A DNA stretch of 64,000 nucleotides from Candidatus Limnocylindrales bacterium (GCA_035571835.1 DATNBU010000001.1:99605-163604); one strand, 5' to 3'. Shown: positions 26,656-36,175, counted from the first letter of the stretch. Notes: generated by a model from the letters alone, not told the origin. Numbers and translations: made by a program.

Positions 26656-28797
26656 CTAGCCGACTTCGGCCAGATCAAGCAGCCCCGACCAGCGCGCGCG
26701 CAGCACGCGGCGCAACTCTTTCGACTCCGGCGTCTCGAGCTTCGGATCGTGCGCGAGCCACGCCAGTGCCTCGATGCGTGCGAGCGCGAGCAGCTCGCCG
26801 TCGCGCACGAGATTTGCCGCGCGAAGCGCCGGCGTCCCTGACTGCCGCGTGCCCAGATACTCGCCCGGCCCGCGCAGCTTGAGATCCGCCTCGGCAATCG
26901 CAAAGCCGTCACCGGTCGCTTCCATTACCGACAGCCTCTCGAACGACTCGCGGCTCTGCCCGACGTCGGCCACCAGGCAGCAGAACGATTCCTGCGACCC
27001 GCGCCCTACCCGCCCGCGAAGCTGATGAAGCTGCGCGAGCCCGAAGCGCTCGGCATGCTCGATCACCATGATCGTCGCATTCGGCACGTCGATGCCGACT
27101 TCGATGACGGTCGTTGCAACCAGCACGTGAAGCTCCCCGGCCTTGAAGCGCCGCATGACGGCGTCCTTCTCGCTCGGCTTCATGCGCCCGTGCAGCAGCC
27201 CGACGCGAAACTCGCGGAACGGCCCCTGCTGCAGCTGCTCGGCCATGCTCGTGGCATCGGCCAGATCCATCGTCTCGGATTCTTCGACGAGCGGATAGAC
27301 CACGTAACACTGGCGGCCTTCGCGCATCGCCGCCGCCATGCGCGCATACAGCCGAGGACGGGCGGTCGTGCGCATCACGCGCGTCTGCACCGGCTGCCGT
27401 CCGGGCGGGAGCTCGTCGAGCACGCTGACGTCGAGATCTCCGTAGAGCGTAAGCGACAATGTGCGCGGAATCGGCGTGGCGGAAAGCAGCAGCGTGTCCG
27501 CACGAACGCCCTTGCGACCGTCCGCACCGACCGCCGACGTCTGGATGGCCTGGCGCTGCGCAACGCCGAAGCGATGCTGCTCGTCGACGATCGCGAGCCC
27601 GAGGCGCGCGAACGACGTGGACTCCTGGATCAGCGCATGTGTGCCGATGACCAGGTCGGTGTGTCCCGACGCGACCGCCTCGCGGATCTCACGCGCCGCC
27701 GCGGCCTTGAGGCCTCCGGTCAGCAGGCGGATGTCGATCTTCTCCGCATCGGCCCACGCGCGCATCGTCGCGAAATGCTGCTCGGCCAGAAGCTCGGTCG
27801 GTGCCATCACGGCCACCTGATAGCCGGCAGCAATGGCCTGGATTGCCGCCGCGAACGCGACCACCGTCTTGCCGCTGCCGACGTCACCCTGAACCAGCCG
27901 GCTCATCGGCTCGGGCCGCGCCATGTCGGCGGCAATTTCGTGCGTCACCTTCTTCTGTGCGCGCGTGGCTTCGAACGGAAGGCTCGAAAAGTAACGCCGC
28001 AGGCGATCGTCCGCGCGCGGGATGACGAGGCCCGGCTGATGCCGGCGCTCGGACTTGCGCAGCGACATGCCGACCTGAAGCGAGAACAGCTCCTCGAAGA
28101 TGAGGCTGCGATGCGCCGGCGTGACGGAAGCGGCGAGCGCATCCACGTCCGCATCGGCCGGCGGCTCGTGCACGTAGCGGAGCGCATCGGCGACCGGCAT
28201 CAGGCGAAGCCGCGAGCGCACAGCCTTCGGCACGGCGCTCTCGACGAACGGCGCGTACTTGGCGCTGACCTGCATGATGATCCGCCGCATCGCCGCGACC
28301 GGAATGTCGCCGGGCTTCTGATAGACCGAAAGAATCCGCGCGACGCCGGCCGGAATCTCGCCGGCGCTCGCCCCGCCGTCGCCCGCGTCGAGCTTCTCGA
28401 TTTCGGGATGCACGATCTGAAGCCCGCCACGCGGCGCCGGCTCGACGCGCCCATGCACGAGCCACAGCGCTCCGCCTTTCAGCTTGTCGCGAAAGTACGC
28501 GGCCTGCTGGAACCACAACAGCTCGGCCCATCCGCTGTCGTCGGTCAGCAATGCATGAAGGATCGATCCGCGGCGGCCGGGACGCCGGTGCTCGCGTACC
28601 GCAGTGATTTTTCCGACCAGCGTCGCGTCGCCGCCGACTGCGGCCTCGCGAAGCGTGACGATCCTGCGGCGATCCTCGTAGCGGAACGGCAGATGGAACA
28701 GCAGGTCCTCGAACGTGCGAAGGCCGGCCTTCTCGAGCATCTCTCCGCGCTTCGGACCGACGCCTTTGAGAAACTGGACAGAGTCTTCGAGCGCCAC
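26656..28797 (-). CDS. recG: ATP-dependent DNA helicase RecG
   Basis: 713-aa helicase that reverses stalled forks and processes Holliday junctions. The N-terminal wedge (OB-fold) domain precedes the helicase lobes with Walker A GDVGSGKTVVA, the DEQH box as IVDEQHRFGV, motif III LLLSATPIPRT and motif VI QLRGRVGRGSQESFC. Length is within the normal range. It begins with GTG. It lies 67 bases downstream of the flavoprotein of the polyketide cluster; no other repair gene is near. Confidence 0.96.
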   Translation of the reverse strand: MALEDSVQFLKGVGPKRGEMLEKAGLRTFEDLLFHLPFRYEDRRRIVTLREAAVGGDATLVGKITAVREHRRPGRRGSILHALLTDDSGWAELLWFQQAAYFRDKLKGGALWLVHGRVEPAPRGGLQIVHPEIEKLDAGDGGASAGEIPAGVARILSVYQKPGDIPVAAMRRIIMQVSAKYAPFVESAVPKAVRSRLRLMPVADALRYVHEPPADADVDALAASVTPAHRSLIFEELFSLQVGMSLRKSERRHQPGLVIPRADDRLRRYFSSLPFEATRAQKKVTHEIAADMARPEPMSRLVQGDVGSGKTVVAFAAAIQAIAAGYQVAVMAPTELLAEQHFATMRAWADAEKIDIRLLTGGLKAAAAREIREAVASGHTDLVIGTHALIQESTSFARLGLAIVDEQHRFGVAQRQAIQTSAVGADGRKGVRADTLLLSATPIPRTLSLTLYGDLDVSVLDELPPGRQPVQTRVMRTTARPRLYARMAAAMREGRQCYVVYPLVEESETMDLADATSMAEQLQQGPFREFRVGLLHGRMKPSEKDAVMRRFKAGELHVLVATTVIEVGIDVPNATIMVIEHAERFGLAQLHQLRGRVGRGSQESFCCLVADVGQSRESFERLSVMEATGDGFAIAEADLKLRGPGEYLGTRQSGTPALRAANLVRDGELLALARIEALAWLAHDPKLETPESKELRRVLRARWSGLLDLAEVG

Positions 28798-28864
28798 GTT
28801 CGTTCCTGCCTGACAGGCGGTGTAGCTGAGTCGCAGCCGGGAAGTCGAACGAGGTGGGACGGCG

Positions 28865-29965
28865 CTATGCCGGTGTCTGCACGGTTCGGCCGGCCTTGCC
28901 GGCGACCGGTTCGTCCTTTGCGCCGAGCGAATCCAGGATCGAGTCGAACAGCGACGGAACGCGGCAGAGCGCAGGCATCATCAGGTGGCGAAGCGGTGAC
29001 CGCCGAAGCGCGAGCAGCGCGGTCGTGCTCCACCAGTAACGGCGCACGAGCCGGCGCCACGACGCTTCGTACGCCGGCACCTGACCATGAGTGATTGCAT
29101 CGACGGCCGCGACCGCGGCGACGAAACCGAGCCGCAGCCCTTCGCCGGTGATCGGGTCGAGATAGCCCGCTGCGTCTCCGGCGAGAAGCACGCGTCCGTC
29201 GACGACGCGCTTCGCGCGCTGCTCGAACGGACCGGCACCACGCACGGTCGAACATGGAGAGGCTCCGGCAAGACGACCGGCAAGCTCGGGAAGACGGACG
29301 AGCAGGTCGTCCATCGCCGGCGCGCCGATGGCGAGTGAGCGCTCGTCGAACAGCATCGCGACGCCGACTTCGTCGTCGGCCACCGGCGTGACGTAGGCTT
29401 CGCCGAGCTCCTGCCAGTGGACCTCGACGAATTCGCTCCATGGCTGCACGCGAAAATGCTGCCGCAGGCCGTAGCGTTTCGTGCGATGACGCGGCGGATC
29501 CTCGAGCTCGAGGCGCCGGCGGATGCCGGAGCGGAGCCCGTCGCACGCAAGAACGTAGCGCGTGCGCATTCCGTCGACGCTAACGCTATCGTCGTTCTGC
29601 TCGATCTGCTGCACGCGGTGCGCGATCACCGGGATCGCGAGCTGCCGCATGCGTTCGGTGAGTGCACGGTGAAGCTCGGTTCTTCGCACTCCCCAGCCGG
29701 GACCGTCCGAGAACTTTCCTTCGGCCCGCGAAGCGCCTTCGACGTAGCGAATGCCAAGGAACGGGTACTTGCGCTCGATGCGTACGCCGGCGCGCTCGAG
29801 CGCACAGACTGCCGCCGGCATCAGGCCTTCGCCGCACGCCTTGTCGAGAACTCCGGGCCGCGCTTCGAGCACGGCCACGTCGAGTCCGGCCTGCGCGGCT
29901 TCGATCGCCGCATAAAGACCAACCGGGCCTCCGCCGGCGACCAGCAGGTCACGGCCCGGCGTCAT
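28865..29965 (-). CDS. FAD-dependent oxidoreductase (geranylgeranyl-reductase/hydroxylase type)
   Basis: 366-aa flavoprotein with the N-terminal dinucleotide fold LLVAGGGPVGLYAA, a CGEGLMP motif typical of geranylgeranyl-reductase-like enzymes, and the second FAD motif VLLAGDAAGYLDPITGEGLRLG. It is last in the type III polyketide operon; its start overlaps the ligase stop by 4 bases. Streptomyces srsC, a flavin hydroxylase acting on alkylresorcinols beside a type III synthase and methyltransferase, is a functional precedent, so ring hydroxylation or quinone formation is likely by context. Reduction of a lipid chain is an alternative. Confidence 0.85.
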   Translation of the reverse strand: MTPGRDLLVAGGGPVGLYAAIEAAQAGLDVAVLEARPGVLDKACGEGLMPAAVCALERAGVRIERKYPFLGIRYVEGASRAEGKFSDGPGWGVRRTELHRALTERMRQLAIPVIAHRVQQIEQNDDSVSVDGMRTRYVLACDGLRSGIRRRLELEDPPRHRTKRYGLRQHFRVQPWSEFVEVHWQELGEAYVTPVADDEVGVAMLFDERSLAIGAPAMDDLLVRLPELAGRLAGASPCSTVRGAGPFEQRAKRVVDGRVLLAGDAAGYLDPITGEGLRLGFVAAVAAVDAITHGQVPAYEASWRRLVRRYWWSTTALLALRRSPLRHLMMPALCRVPSLFDSILDSLGAKDEPVAGKAGRTVQTPA

Positions 29966-31764
29966 GCCGAGCCGCCGCCGGCGCCTGCGCGGCTTCGAAG
30001 GTATCCCGCAGCGCTGCGCAGCATCGCCGACGCAATCGTCCGCAGTCCGACGGCGTCGGGTGGATCGAGCGATCCCTCTTTCCACAGCCGGAGCGTTTCG
30101 CTGCGGCGGATCTTTCCGGACGACGTGCGCGGCAACGTTCCGGGAGCGAGCACGACGACATCGTCGGGCGCGACACCACAGGCGGCGAGCACGGCTTCAC
30201 GGCACTCGGCTTCCAGCTCCTCGTGCGGCTCACGGGCCTCGACGAACAGCACGAGCGTCTCGCCGTCCGCATGCAGATCGGCGACTGCTGCCGCACAGCC
30301 GGTCCGCACGCCGGAAACCGCATCGACGGCACGCTCGAGATCCTGCGGCGCGTGATTCTGTCCGCGCAGCACCAGCATGTCTTTTGCCCGGCCGGTTACG
30401 TAAAGCTCGCCGCCGTCGAGAAAACCGAGATCGCCGGTGTCGAGCCATCCGGCGCAAATCGGCGCATCGCTGCGCCCGTAGTATCCCTTCATCACCGACG
30501 GTCCGCGCACGTGAATGCGGCCGACACGCCGCTCGCCGAGAACCTCGCCGCCGTCGCTGCGAATCTCGAGGGCAAAGCCGGGAAGCGGCGCGCCGCAGCT
30601 TACCCATTCGCTGACGCCGGAGCCCGGCTCGTCGGTCGCGCCGCAAGCCGGCTCTTTCGTCGCGTTCGAATCGCGCGCGCCTAGCGGTCTGGCGATGCCG
30701 CGGCCAAGCAGCCGCGCATCCAGACGAAGGCTCTTCCAGCCTGTCCCCGGCCTGGTAAACGTGACTGCAAGTGTCGCTTCGGAAAGCCCGTAGACGGGCA
30801 TCATCGCATCGTTGCGGAAACCCCAGCGCGCGAACCGCTCCTCGAAGCGGCGGATGGTCCGCGCCGACAACGGCTCGGCGCCGTTCATCGCAAGGCGCCA
30901 GCACGACAGGTCGCAGCCGTCCATCTCGTCGTCGCGGATGCGATCGACACACAAGCTGTACGCAAAATTGGGAGCCGGTGAAGTCGTCGCGCGATACCGG
31001 GAGATTGCCCGGAGCCAGACCGACGGACGCGCAAGGAACAACTCGGGTGGAATCAGCGTGAGCGGCCCCGGCCCGAGCAGCGCCGGCAGCAGGCAGCCGA
31101 CGAGACCCATGTCGTGATAGAGCGGCAGCCAGCTCACACCGGACGGCACCAGCTCTTCGAACGGACGCGACGCCGCAAACACCGACGCCGTGATGCGCTC
31201 GGCGTTGGCGAGCATCTGCGCATGGGTGAGCGCGACCGGCTTCGGATCGGTCGTCGTTCCCGAAGAAAACTGGATCATCGCGATCTCGTCCGCGGCCGAC
31301 GGCATCGCGTCGCACGGCGAGCCGCTGCGGAGCCCCTTCACGTCGCGGAATCCGAGCCGCGGCCGGTACTGCACGATGGTCTCGCCGAGCACGCGGCCGA
31401 TCCGCGAATCGGTGTAGAGAGCCGCTGCACCGACCGCTCTCAGCATCGATGCGGCGCGGGCATGATACTCCTCGAGCCGGCCGAGGCGGACCGGCGGATA
31501 GAGCGCGACCGGAATCGCACCGATCCACTGTGCGGCGAAGAACAGGTCGAGAAACTCGGGGCAGGTCGGCAGCACGATGGCTACCCGGTCACCGGCGCGA
31601 ATTCCCTGGTCATGGAGCGCACTGGCGGTGGTCGCGACGCGCTGCCGCAGGTCCGCAAGCGGCACCCACGTCGGGTTCTCGTGGCGGTCGAGGAAGCGAT
31701 AGCCGAATCGCGCCGGATCCGAAGCCGCAGCACGCTCGATGACGTCGGGAAGCGTCGGGTTCAC
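29962..31764 (-). CDS. Fatty acyl-AMP ligase
   Basis: 600-aa ANL-superfamily adenylating enzyme. The P-loop reads FSSGTTTDPKPVALTH (near residue 168), and WLPLYHDMGLVGCLLPAL, MPVYGLSEATLAV and TGDLGFLDGGELYVTGRAKD follow, the set typical of FAALs, which load acyl groups on carrier proteins rather than CoA. PRTSSGKIRRSET contains the C-terminal catalytic Lys. The GTG start at 31764 follows GGAGG and overlaps the carrier-protein stop by 4 bases. Probably activates a fatty acid and transfers it to the adjacent carrier protein as the starter for the type III synthase. Confidence 0.92.
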   Translation of the reverse strand: MNPTLPDVIERAAASDPARFGYRFLDRHENPTWVPLADLRQRVATTASALHDQGIRAGDRVAIVLPTCPEFLDLFFAAQWIGAIPVALYPPVRLGRLEEYHARAASMLRAVGAAALYTDSRIGRVLGETIVQYRPRLGFRDVKGLRSGSPCDAMPSAADEIAMIQFSSGTTTDPKPVALTHAQMLANAERITASVFAASRPFEELVPSGVSWLPLYHDMGLVGCLLPALLGPGPLTLIPPELFLARPSVWLRAISRYRATTSPAPNFAYSLCVDRIRDDEMDGCDLSCWRLAMNGAEPLSARTIRRFEERFARWGFRNDAMMPVYGLSEATLAVTFTRPGTGWKSLRLDARLLGRGIARPLGARDSNATKEPACGATDEPGSGVSEWVSCGAPLPGFALEIRSDGGEVLGERRVGRIHVRGPSVMKGYYGRSDAPICAGWLDTGDLGFLDGGELYVTGRAKDMLVLRGQNHAPQDLERAVDAVSGVRTGCAAAVADLHADGETLVLFVEAREPHEELEAECREAVLAACGVAPDDVVVLAPGTLPRTSSGKIRRSETLRLWKEGSLDPPDAVGLRTIASAMLRSAAGYLRSRAGAGGGSA

Positions 31765-32000
31765 GCGGCCTCCGCTGTCTTGCTCGCAATCGTCCGCAGG
31801 AGATCGTCGAAGTCGACGATCGTCTCCTCGTCCTCGGGCTCGAAGCAGATGTGAAAGCGATCCTCGATCGCAACGATCAGCGACATGCGCTGGAGCGAGT
31901 CGAGATGGCGCTCGAGCGGCCCGCGCGGAACGGGGCCCTCCCACTTCACTTCGTCGAGAAGAATGGCGAGCACGGCTTCACGAACCTGTTCCGGCTTCAT
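31761..32000 (-). CDS. Acyl carrier protein
   Basis: 79-aa carrier protein. The phosphopantetheine site is Ser in LERHLDSLQRMSLIV, followed by the acidic helix ETIVDFDDLLRTI. The start has GGAGG 5-6 bases upstream and lies inside the 3' end of the methyltransferase gene (23-base overlap); the stop overlaps the ligase start by 4 bases. It is too closely linked to the ligase to be the general fatty-acid ACP. Confidence 0.92.
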   Translation of the reverse strand: MKPEQVREAVLAILLDEVKWEGPVPRGPLERHLDSLQRMSLIVAIEDRFHICFEPEDEETIVDFDDLLRTIASKTAEAA

Positions 32001-32520
32001 GGAGTCCTCCTTGTCCGAGCATATGGAGCGCGCGATTCTCGGAGAGGAGCCGCGTGCGAAGCAGGAATGCGTTGGCGATCGTAAATACCGTCGCGGTCAG
32101 CCATGCGCCTGAGACGGCCGGCAGCGCGATGCCTTCGAGCACCACGGCGAGATAGTTCGGATGAGGGAGCCACCGGTATGGCCCCGATGTCACCCGCTTC
32201 AGTCCCGGCACCACGATCACGCGTGTGTTCCACTGGCGACCGAGCGTCGTGATGCACCACCACCGCAGCGCCTGGCAACCGATCGCGACCGGCAATGCCA
32301 CCGGCCATATGCTCGATAGCGCCGCGCGTCCGCGCAACCACGGCTCCACGACACAGCCGATGAGAAACGCGGTGTGAAGCGCCACCATGACCGGGAAATG
32401 CTCGCGTCCGACCTCGCGTCCGCCGCGCGCGAAGCTCCACTTCGCATTCGCGGTGCTCACGATCATCTCGAGGACGCGCTCGGCAGCGGTGAGCGCGAGA
32501 AGAACGTAGTAGACGCTCAC
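31978..32520 (-). CDS. ICMT-family membrane methyltransferase
   Basis: 180-aa membrane protein with about four hydrophobic segments and the isoprenylcysteine-carboxyl-methyltransferase signature GPYRWLPHPNYLAVVLEGIAL, with RWWCITTLGRQWNTRV before it. The GTG start (32520) overlaps the type III synthase stop by 4 bases. In Bacillus (bpsB) and Streptomyces (srsB) proteins of this family next to type III synthases O-methylate alkylpyrones or alkylresorcinols. That role is inferred here from the same pairing. Confidence 0.88.
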   Translation of the reverse strand: MSVYYVLLALTAAERVLEMIVSTANAKWSFARGGREVGREHFPVMVALHTAFLIGCVVEPWLRGRAALSSIWPVALPVAIGCQALRWWCITTLGRQWNTRVIVVPGLKRVTSGPYRWLPHPNYLAVVLEGIALPAVSGAWLTATVFTIANAFLLRTRLLSENRALHMLGQGGLHEAGTGS

Positions 32521-33644
32521 CACTCCACCAGCACGAGCTCCGAGCAGAAGCCCGGCCCGAGCGCGAGCATCAGGCCTTTGGTCCCCCGCGCCGGTCGTGC
32601 GCCGGCGATCGTGTCGCGAAGCACGAACAGCACCGACGAGCTCGACATGTTGCCGACTTCCGCGAGCGAGCGCCGCGTGATGGAGAGCTCTCCGCTCGAC
32701 AGCCCGAGCGCATCCTCGAACGCGTCGAGAACCTTCGGGCCGCCGGGGTGGCAGATCCACGACCGGATCTCTTCGCGCCCGACGCCGACGTCGCGGAGAA
32801 ACCCGCTCACATCCTCGGCGAGAAAGTTGCGCACCACATCCGGTACGCCGGCCGACAGCACGATGCGGAATCCGGAATCGCCGACGTCCCAGCCCATCAC
32901 GCGCTCGGTATTGGGATAGAATCGCGAGCGCGTCGCGAGCACGCGTGGCCCGCATGCCGAACGCAGCGTCGCGGCGCGAGTGTTGCCGGTCATCACGACG
33001 GCGGCGGCACCGTCGCCGAACAGCCCGCTGGCAATCAGGTTCGGGATCGAAAGGTCGTCACGCTGAAGCGTAAGCGAGCACAGCTCGAGAGAGACCAGCA
33101 CGGCAACGTGCTCGGGCCAGGCAAGAAGATAATCGTGGACGCGCGCGATTCCGGCAGCACCGGCAACGCAGCCGAGTCCGAAGATCGGGATCCGCTTGAC
33201 GTCGGGACGCATCCCGAGACGATTGATCAGCCGGGCGTCGATCGACGGCACGGCAATTCCCGTGACGCTGGTGAAAAAAACGCAATCGACATCGGCGGGC
33301 GCAAGGCCCGCGAGGCGGAGCGCCTCGCCCAGCGCCTCGGCGGCGACGTCGGTGCCGACGCGAACGTACGCATCGTTGGCATCGCCGAAGCCGGCGAGCT
33401 TCGGGTAGTCCTCGATCGCAAGCGCGAGGTAGCGTTCTCCTACGCAGACCGAGCGGTGCAGGCTCTCGAGACGCGCGGGGTTGTGATGCTGCGCGCCCCA
33501 GTACGTGCGGATCGCTCCCAGAAGCTCATCCTGGGAGTAGTGATTGGGCGGATGCGCGCCGGCGACCGCAACGATGGACGTCGCCCGGTCCGCAGAAAGA
33601 CGAGGCAGCGATTGTGGCAGCGCGTCGAGCGTAGCTTCCAGCAT
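32517..33644 (-). CDS. Type III polyketide synthase (alkylresorcinol/alkylpyrone type)
   Basis: 375-aa chalcone-synthase-fold enzyme that extends an acyl starter with malonyl-CoA and cyclises it. The catalytic triad is Cys159 (IFGLGCVAGAAG), His299 (SWICHPGGPKV) and Asn332 (EVGNMSSSSVLFVL). HYSQDELLGAI and LGLSSGELSITR are typical of long-chain acyl-accepting bacterial synthases. The start at 33644 has GGAGG about 10 bases upstream and replaces an ATG 25 codons earlier. The adjacent ligase and carrier protein suggest a fatty acyl starter handed over from ACP. Product ring type cannot be read from sequence. Confidence 0.93.
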   Translation of the reverse strand: MLEATLDALPQSLPRLSADRATSIVAVAGAHPPNHYSQDELLGAIRTYWGAQHHNPARLESLHRSVCVGERYLALAIEDYPKLAGFGDANDAYVRVGTDVAAEALGEALRLAGLAPADVDCVFFTSVTGIAVPSIDARLINRLGMRPDVKRIPIFGLGCVAGAAGIARVHDYLLAWPEHVAVLVSLELCSLTLQRDDLSIPNLIASGLFGDGAAAVVMTGNTRAATLRSACGPRVLATRSRFYPNTERVMGWDVGDSGFRIVLSAGVPDVVRNFLAEDVSGFLRDVGVGREEIRSWICHPGGPKVLDAFEDALGLSSGELSITRRSLAEVGNMSSSSVLFVLRDTIAGARPARGTKGLMLALGPGFCSELVLVEW

Positions 33645-33663
33645 CGGTCTGTATCCTCCGCCG

Positions 33664-34509
33664 TCAAGCCCGCGTTCGCGCCGCAACCGTGGTTGCGAGA
33701 GCCGAAGGACAGGTTGCATTGGTGGAGGTCTCCGGCCGCGCGAGCGACGTCAGATCCGCCGGCTTCCGACGCGGAATCCAGTACGGGACGAGCGTGCGGT
33801 AATGCGCGAAACTCTCACCGTACTGCGCCGAGTAACGCCTCTCTTTGTGCTTCGGTGCGAGCATGCAGTACGCGGACCATGCGATCGCGACCAGCACGTG
33901 ATCGGCGGTCCAGACCGGCCCGGACCAGAGAATGAGCGCGAACGCGACGTAAATCGGCTGGCGTACCCATCGGAACGTTCCGCGTGGCTCGAATCCGCGA
34001 TACGTCGGTCGCCTGCCGCGAATGACCGATCCCCAGCCGAGATAACCGGTCTGCACGCCGAGACCCGCGTCGGCCATGGTCTTGAGAAGCAGCAGCCACG
34101 CGAAGCCGTAGACTGCACACGCAAGACCAAGCGCCATGCCGTCCGGATGCCAGCTCCATTCGCCGAACGGTGACCAGAGAACGAACGTCATCAGAAGCTG
34201 GAGCGACGCAATCATCGCATACGTGGTCGTACCGAGCGCGGATCCGAGACCGAGCGGAGCCATTCTCGCGAGCCAGCCGCGACCGCGTTTGGAGAGCAGC
34301 AGCGAGTGAGCGATCGGAAACTGCGCGAGCAGGAGAAAGTCGGCTGCCGCTGCCGGCCAACCGCGGAACGGACCGAGCCCGAAGCGCATTCCCGACCCGA
34401 GCCCGACGAACATCGCGAGAACACCGGCGCCGAACGACAGATGGCAGAGGATTCCCCACGTGAGCGCGACGCGGCGCTGGCCGCGGGTGAACCCGGCAGG
34501 TTCGTTCAC
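33664..34509 (-). CDS. Second ICMT/NnrU-like membrane methyltransferase
   Basis: 281 aa with about six hydrophobic segments and a C-terminal GTFRWVRQPIYVAFALILW block like the phospholipid/isoprenylcysteine methyltransferase fold, followed by ERRYSAQYGESFAHYR, common in NnrU-type and related proteins. The GTG start (34509) has AAAGGAGG just upstream and overlaps the YceI stop by 4 bases. It lies 19 bases before the polyketide synthase and is probably part of its operon. It shows only limited likeness to the smaller ICMT at 31978-32520, so two different methylations, or one non-methylating homologue, are possible. Confidence 0.75.
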   Translation of the reverse strand: MNEPAGFTRGQRRVALTWGILCHLSFGAGVLAMFVGLGSGMRFGLGPFRGWPAAAADFLLLAQFPIAHSLLLSKRGRGWLARMAPLGLGSALGTTTYAMIASLQLLMTFVLWSPFGEWSWHPDGMALGLACAVYGFAWLLLLKTMADAGLGVQTGYLGWGSVIRGRRPTYRGFEPRGTFRWVRQPIYVAFALILWSGPVWTADHVLVAIAWSAYCMLAPKHKERRYSAQYGESFAHYRTLVPYWIPRRKPADLTSLARPETSTNATCPSALATTVAARTRA

Positions 34510-35120
34510 GATGCCTCCTTTGGCGCGTCCTGGGGGCTATTCGCTGCGGCAGACGGCTCGCGCAGGATCGCAGCGTCTTCGACGGCCACATGAGCCGTCA
34601 CCTCGACCTCGTCGGCCACCCGGATCAGCCCGAGCACTGTCGGTGCGCTCAAGCCGAATCGCTCGAGCGAAACCGTCGCGGTCAGATCGAAGGACACGTC
34701 CGAGTCGTTCTCCCGCCAGTTGTTCAGGCTCGCGACGAACTCCCGGCTTTTGCCGGCAATGGTCAGCGTGCCCGCAATTTCCGCTTTCCGTTTGACGTCC
34801 TGCGGATCGAACTCGCGCAGCGCAACGCGGATATCGGGAGAATGCTCGGCATCGAACATCTCGCGCATCTTTGCGTCGCGCGATTCGTTCGACGTGGTCA
34901 TGCTCGCAACCGGAACCGACAGATCCGCGTCCCACTTGCCCGGTGATGCCGTCGACGGCTGCAGCCGTGTCGTGATCGGAGGGATGCTGCCCTCGAATCC
35001 GTGCAGCGACGATGTCCCGGAAAACGCAATGACGCATGTGGCCTTCGGCTGGTCCGCCGCGGCGGCCGCAGTCGCGCCGGAAACCATCAACAGGAAAGTA
35101 AGCACCCCCGAAATTCGCAT
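34506..35120 (-). CDS. YceI-family lipid-binding periplasmic protein
   Basis: 204 aa with a signal peptide (MRISGVLTFLLMVSGATA, AAAA) and a YceI-like lipocalin fold: FSGTSSLHGFEGSI, DADLSVPVASMTTSNESRD, FDAEHSPDIRVALREF and GTLTIAGKSREF. YceI proteins bind long isoprenoid or other lipid chains in a beta barrel. As first gene of the polyketide operon it may carry or shuttle the lipid product in the periplasm (inference). The 115 bases upstream separate it from the AraC-type gene and probably hold the operon promoter, although no clear boxes were found. Confidence 0.85.
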   Translation of the reverse strand: MRISGVLTFLLMVSGATAAAAADQPKATCVIAFSGTSSLHGFEGSIPPITTRLQPSTASPGKWDADLSVPVASMTTSNESRDAKMREMFDAEHSPDIRVALREFDPQDVKRKAEIAGTLTIAGKSREFVASLNNWRENDSDVSFDLTATVSLERFGLSAPTVLGLIRVADEVEVTAHVAVEDAAILREPSAAANSPQDAPKEAS

Positions 35121-35235
35121 GCCCGTCGATACGCAGCAGAGACGCAGTCTTCAAGAGACGATTCGAATAAAGAAAAATCTTTTGACGAACAGCGTCACAA
35201 AGCGCGCAAGAACTTGCACGCCGGAGGTGAGTCTT

Positions 35236-36120
35236 TCAGTCGCGGGTGCTCGCAACCGCATCGGCAGCGCTCGCCGCATCCACGGCGAAGTAGCGGCCGG
35301 GCGTGACGCCGAAGCTCTCGCGAAACAGCTTCACGAACGCGCTCGTGCTCGAGTACCCGGCTTCGAGCGCAACGGTCGTCACCGGCTCGCCGACTCCGAG
35401 CCGCTCGAGCGCGCGCAGCAGCCTTACCTGTTGCCGCCAGCGCACGAACGTCATGCCGGTCTCGTTCGGAAACAGCCGCGCCAGCGTGCGTTCGCCGACG
35501 CCCGCAAAGCTCGCCCACGCGGCCAGATCGCGATTGTCGGACGGATCGGCGAGGACCGCATCAGCGATCCGGCGCAGCCGCGGGTCATGCGGCATCGGCA
35601 CTTCCAGCGGATTGACGGGAGACTCGCAGAGCTCATCCAGCAGCACGCCGACGATCCGGTCGCGCTGCGAGGGCTCGATCTTCTCGTCCGACGCATCGCT
35701 CTCGTCGATCCGCACGATCCGGAGGATCAGCTCGCGCAGCAGCGGAGAGACGCCGAGCACCGCGCAGCGCGCGGGGGCGTTCGCCTGCGCGAGCGCAGCC
35801 GCATCGAAATAGACGGTACGCATCTGCACGCGTCCGGTCATGCGGATCGAATGCACGACCCCCGGCGGAACCCACAGCGCGCGCAGCGGCGGAACGACCC
35901 ACAGACCTTCGTCGGTCTCCACCGTCATCACGCCTTCGACGGCATAGACGAGCTGCGCGCGGCGATGTCGGTGGCGCCCGAGGCGATGACCGCTTTCAAA
36001 ATCGGCCGCAACGCCGGAGACGACGTCCGACTCGTCGCCGGAGGCCACCACCGGGGCTTCCTTGCGGTCGGCCCCGGGCGGTTCCGCGCTTTCGTGCGCG
36101 CTTTGGCGAGATTGCGACAT
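35236..36120 (-). CDS. AraC-family transcriptional regulator
   Basis: 294 aa. An N-terminal cupin sensor (HRHRRAQLVYAVEGVMTVET, WVVPPLRALWVPPGVVHSI) precedes the double helix-turn-helix DNA-binding domain (VGERTLARLFPNETGMTF, AGYSSTSAFVKLFRESFG, TPGRYF). The start at 36120 gives the expected N-terminus. It is immediately upstream of the YceI-polyketide operon on the same strand and is the best candidate for its regulator. Members with this cupin plus HTH plan often respond to small hydrophobic or aromatic compounds. Confidence 0.9.
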   Translation of the reverse strand: MSQSRQSAHESAEPPGADRKEAPVVASGDESDVVSGVAADFESGHRLGRHRHRRAQLVYAVEGVMTVETDEGLWVVPPLRALWVPPGVVHSIRMTGRVQMRTVYFDAAALAQANAPARCAVLGVSPLLRELILRIVRIDESDASDEKIEPSQRDRIVGVLLDELCESPVNPLEVPMPHDPRLRRIADAVLADPSDNRDLAAWASFAGVGERTLARLFPNETGMTFVRWRQQVRLLRALERLGVGEPVTTVALEAGYSSTSAFVKLFRESFGVTPGRYFAVDAASAADAVASTRD

Positions 36121-36175
36121 CGATCGGCAGCATAGGGCAAGACGTGCCGACGGCAAGCGCGATAGCGTAGCGACC

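Noticed and set aside
27025..29094. 689-codon plus-strand open frame
   Set aside because: Antisense to recG; a codon-bias shadow with no recognisable domain.
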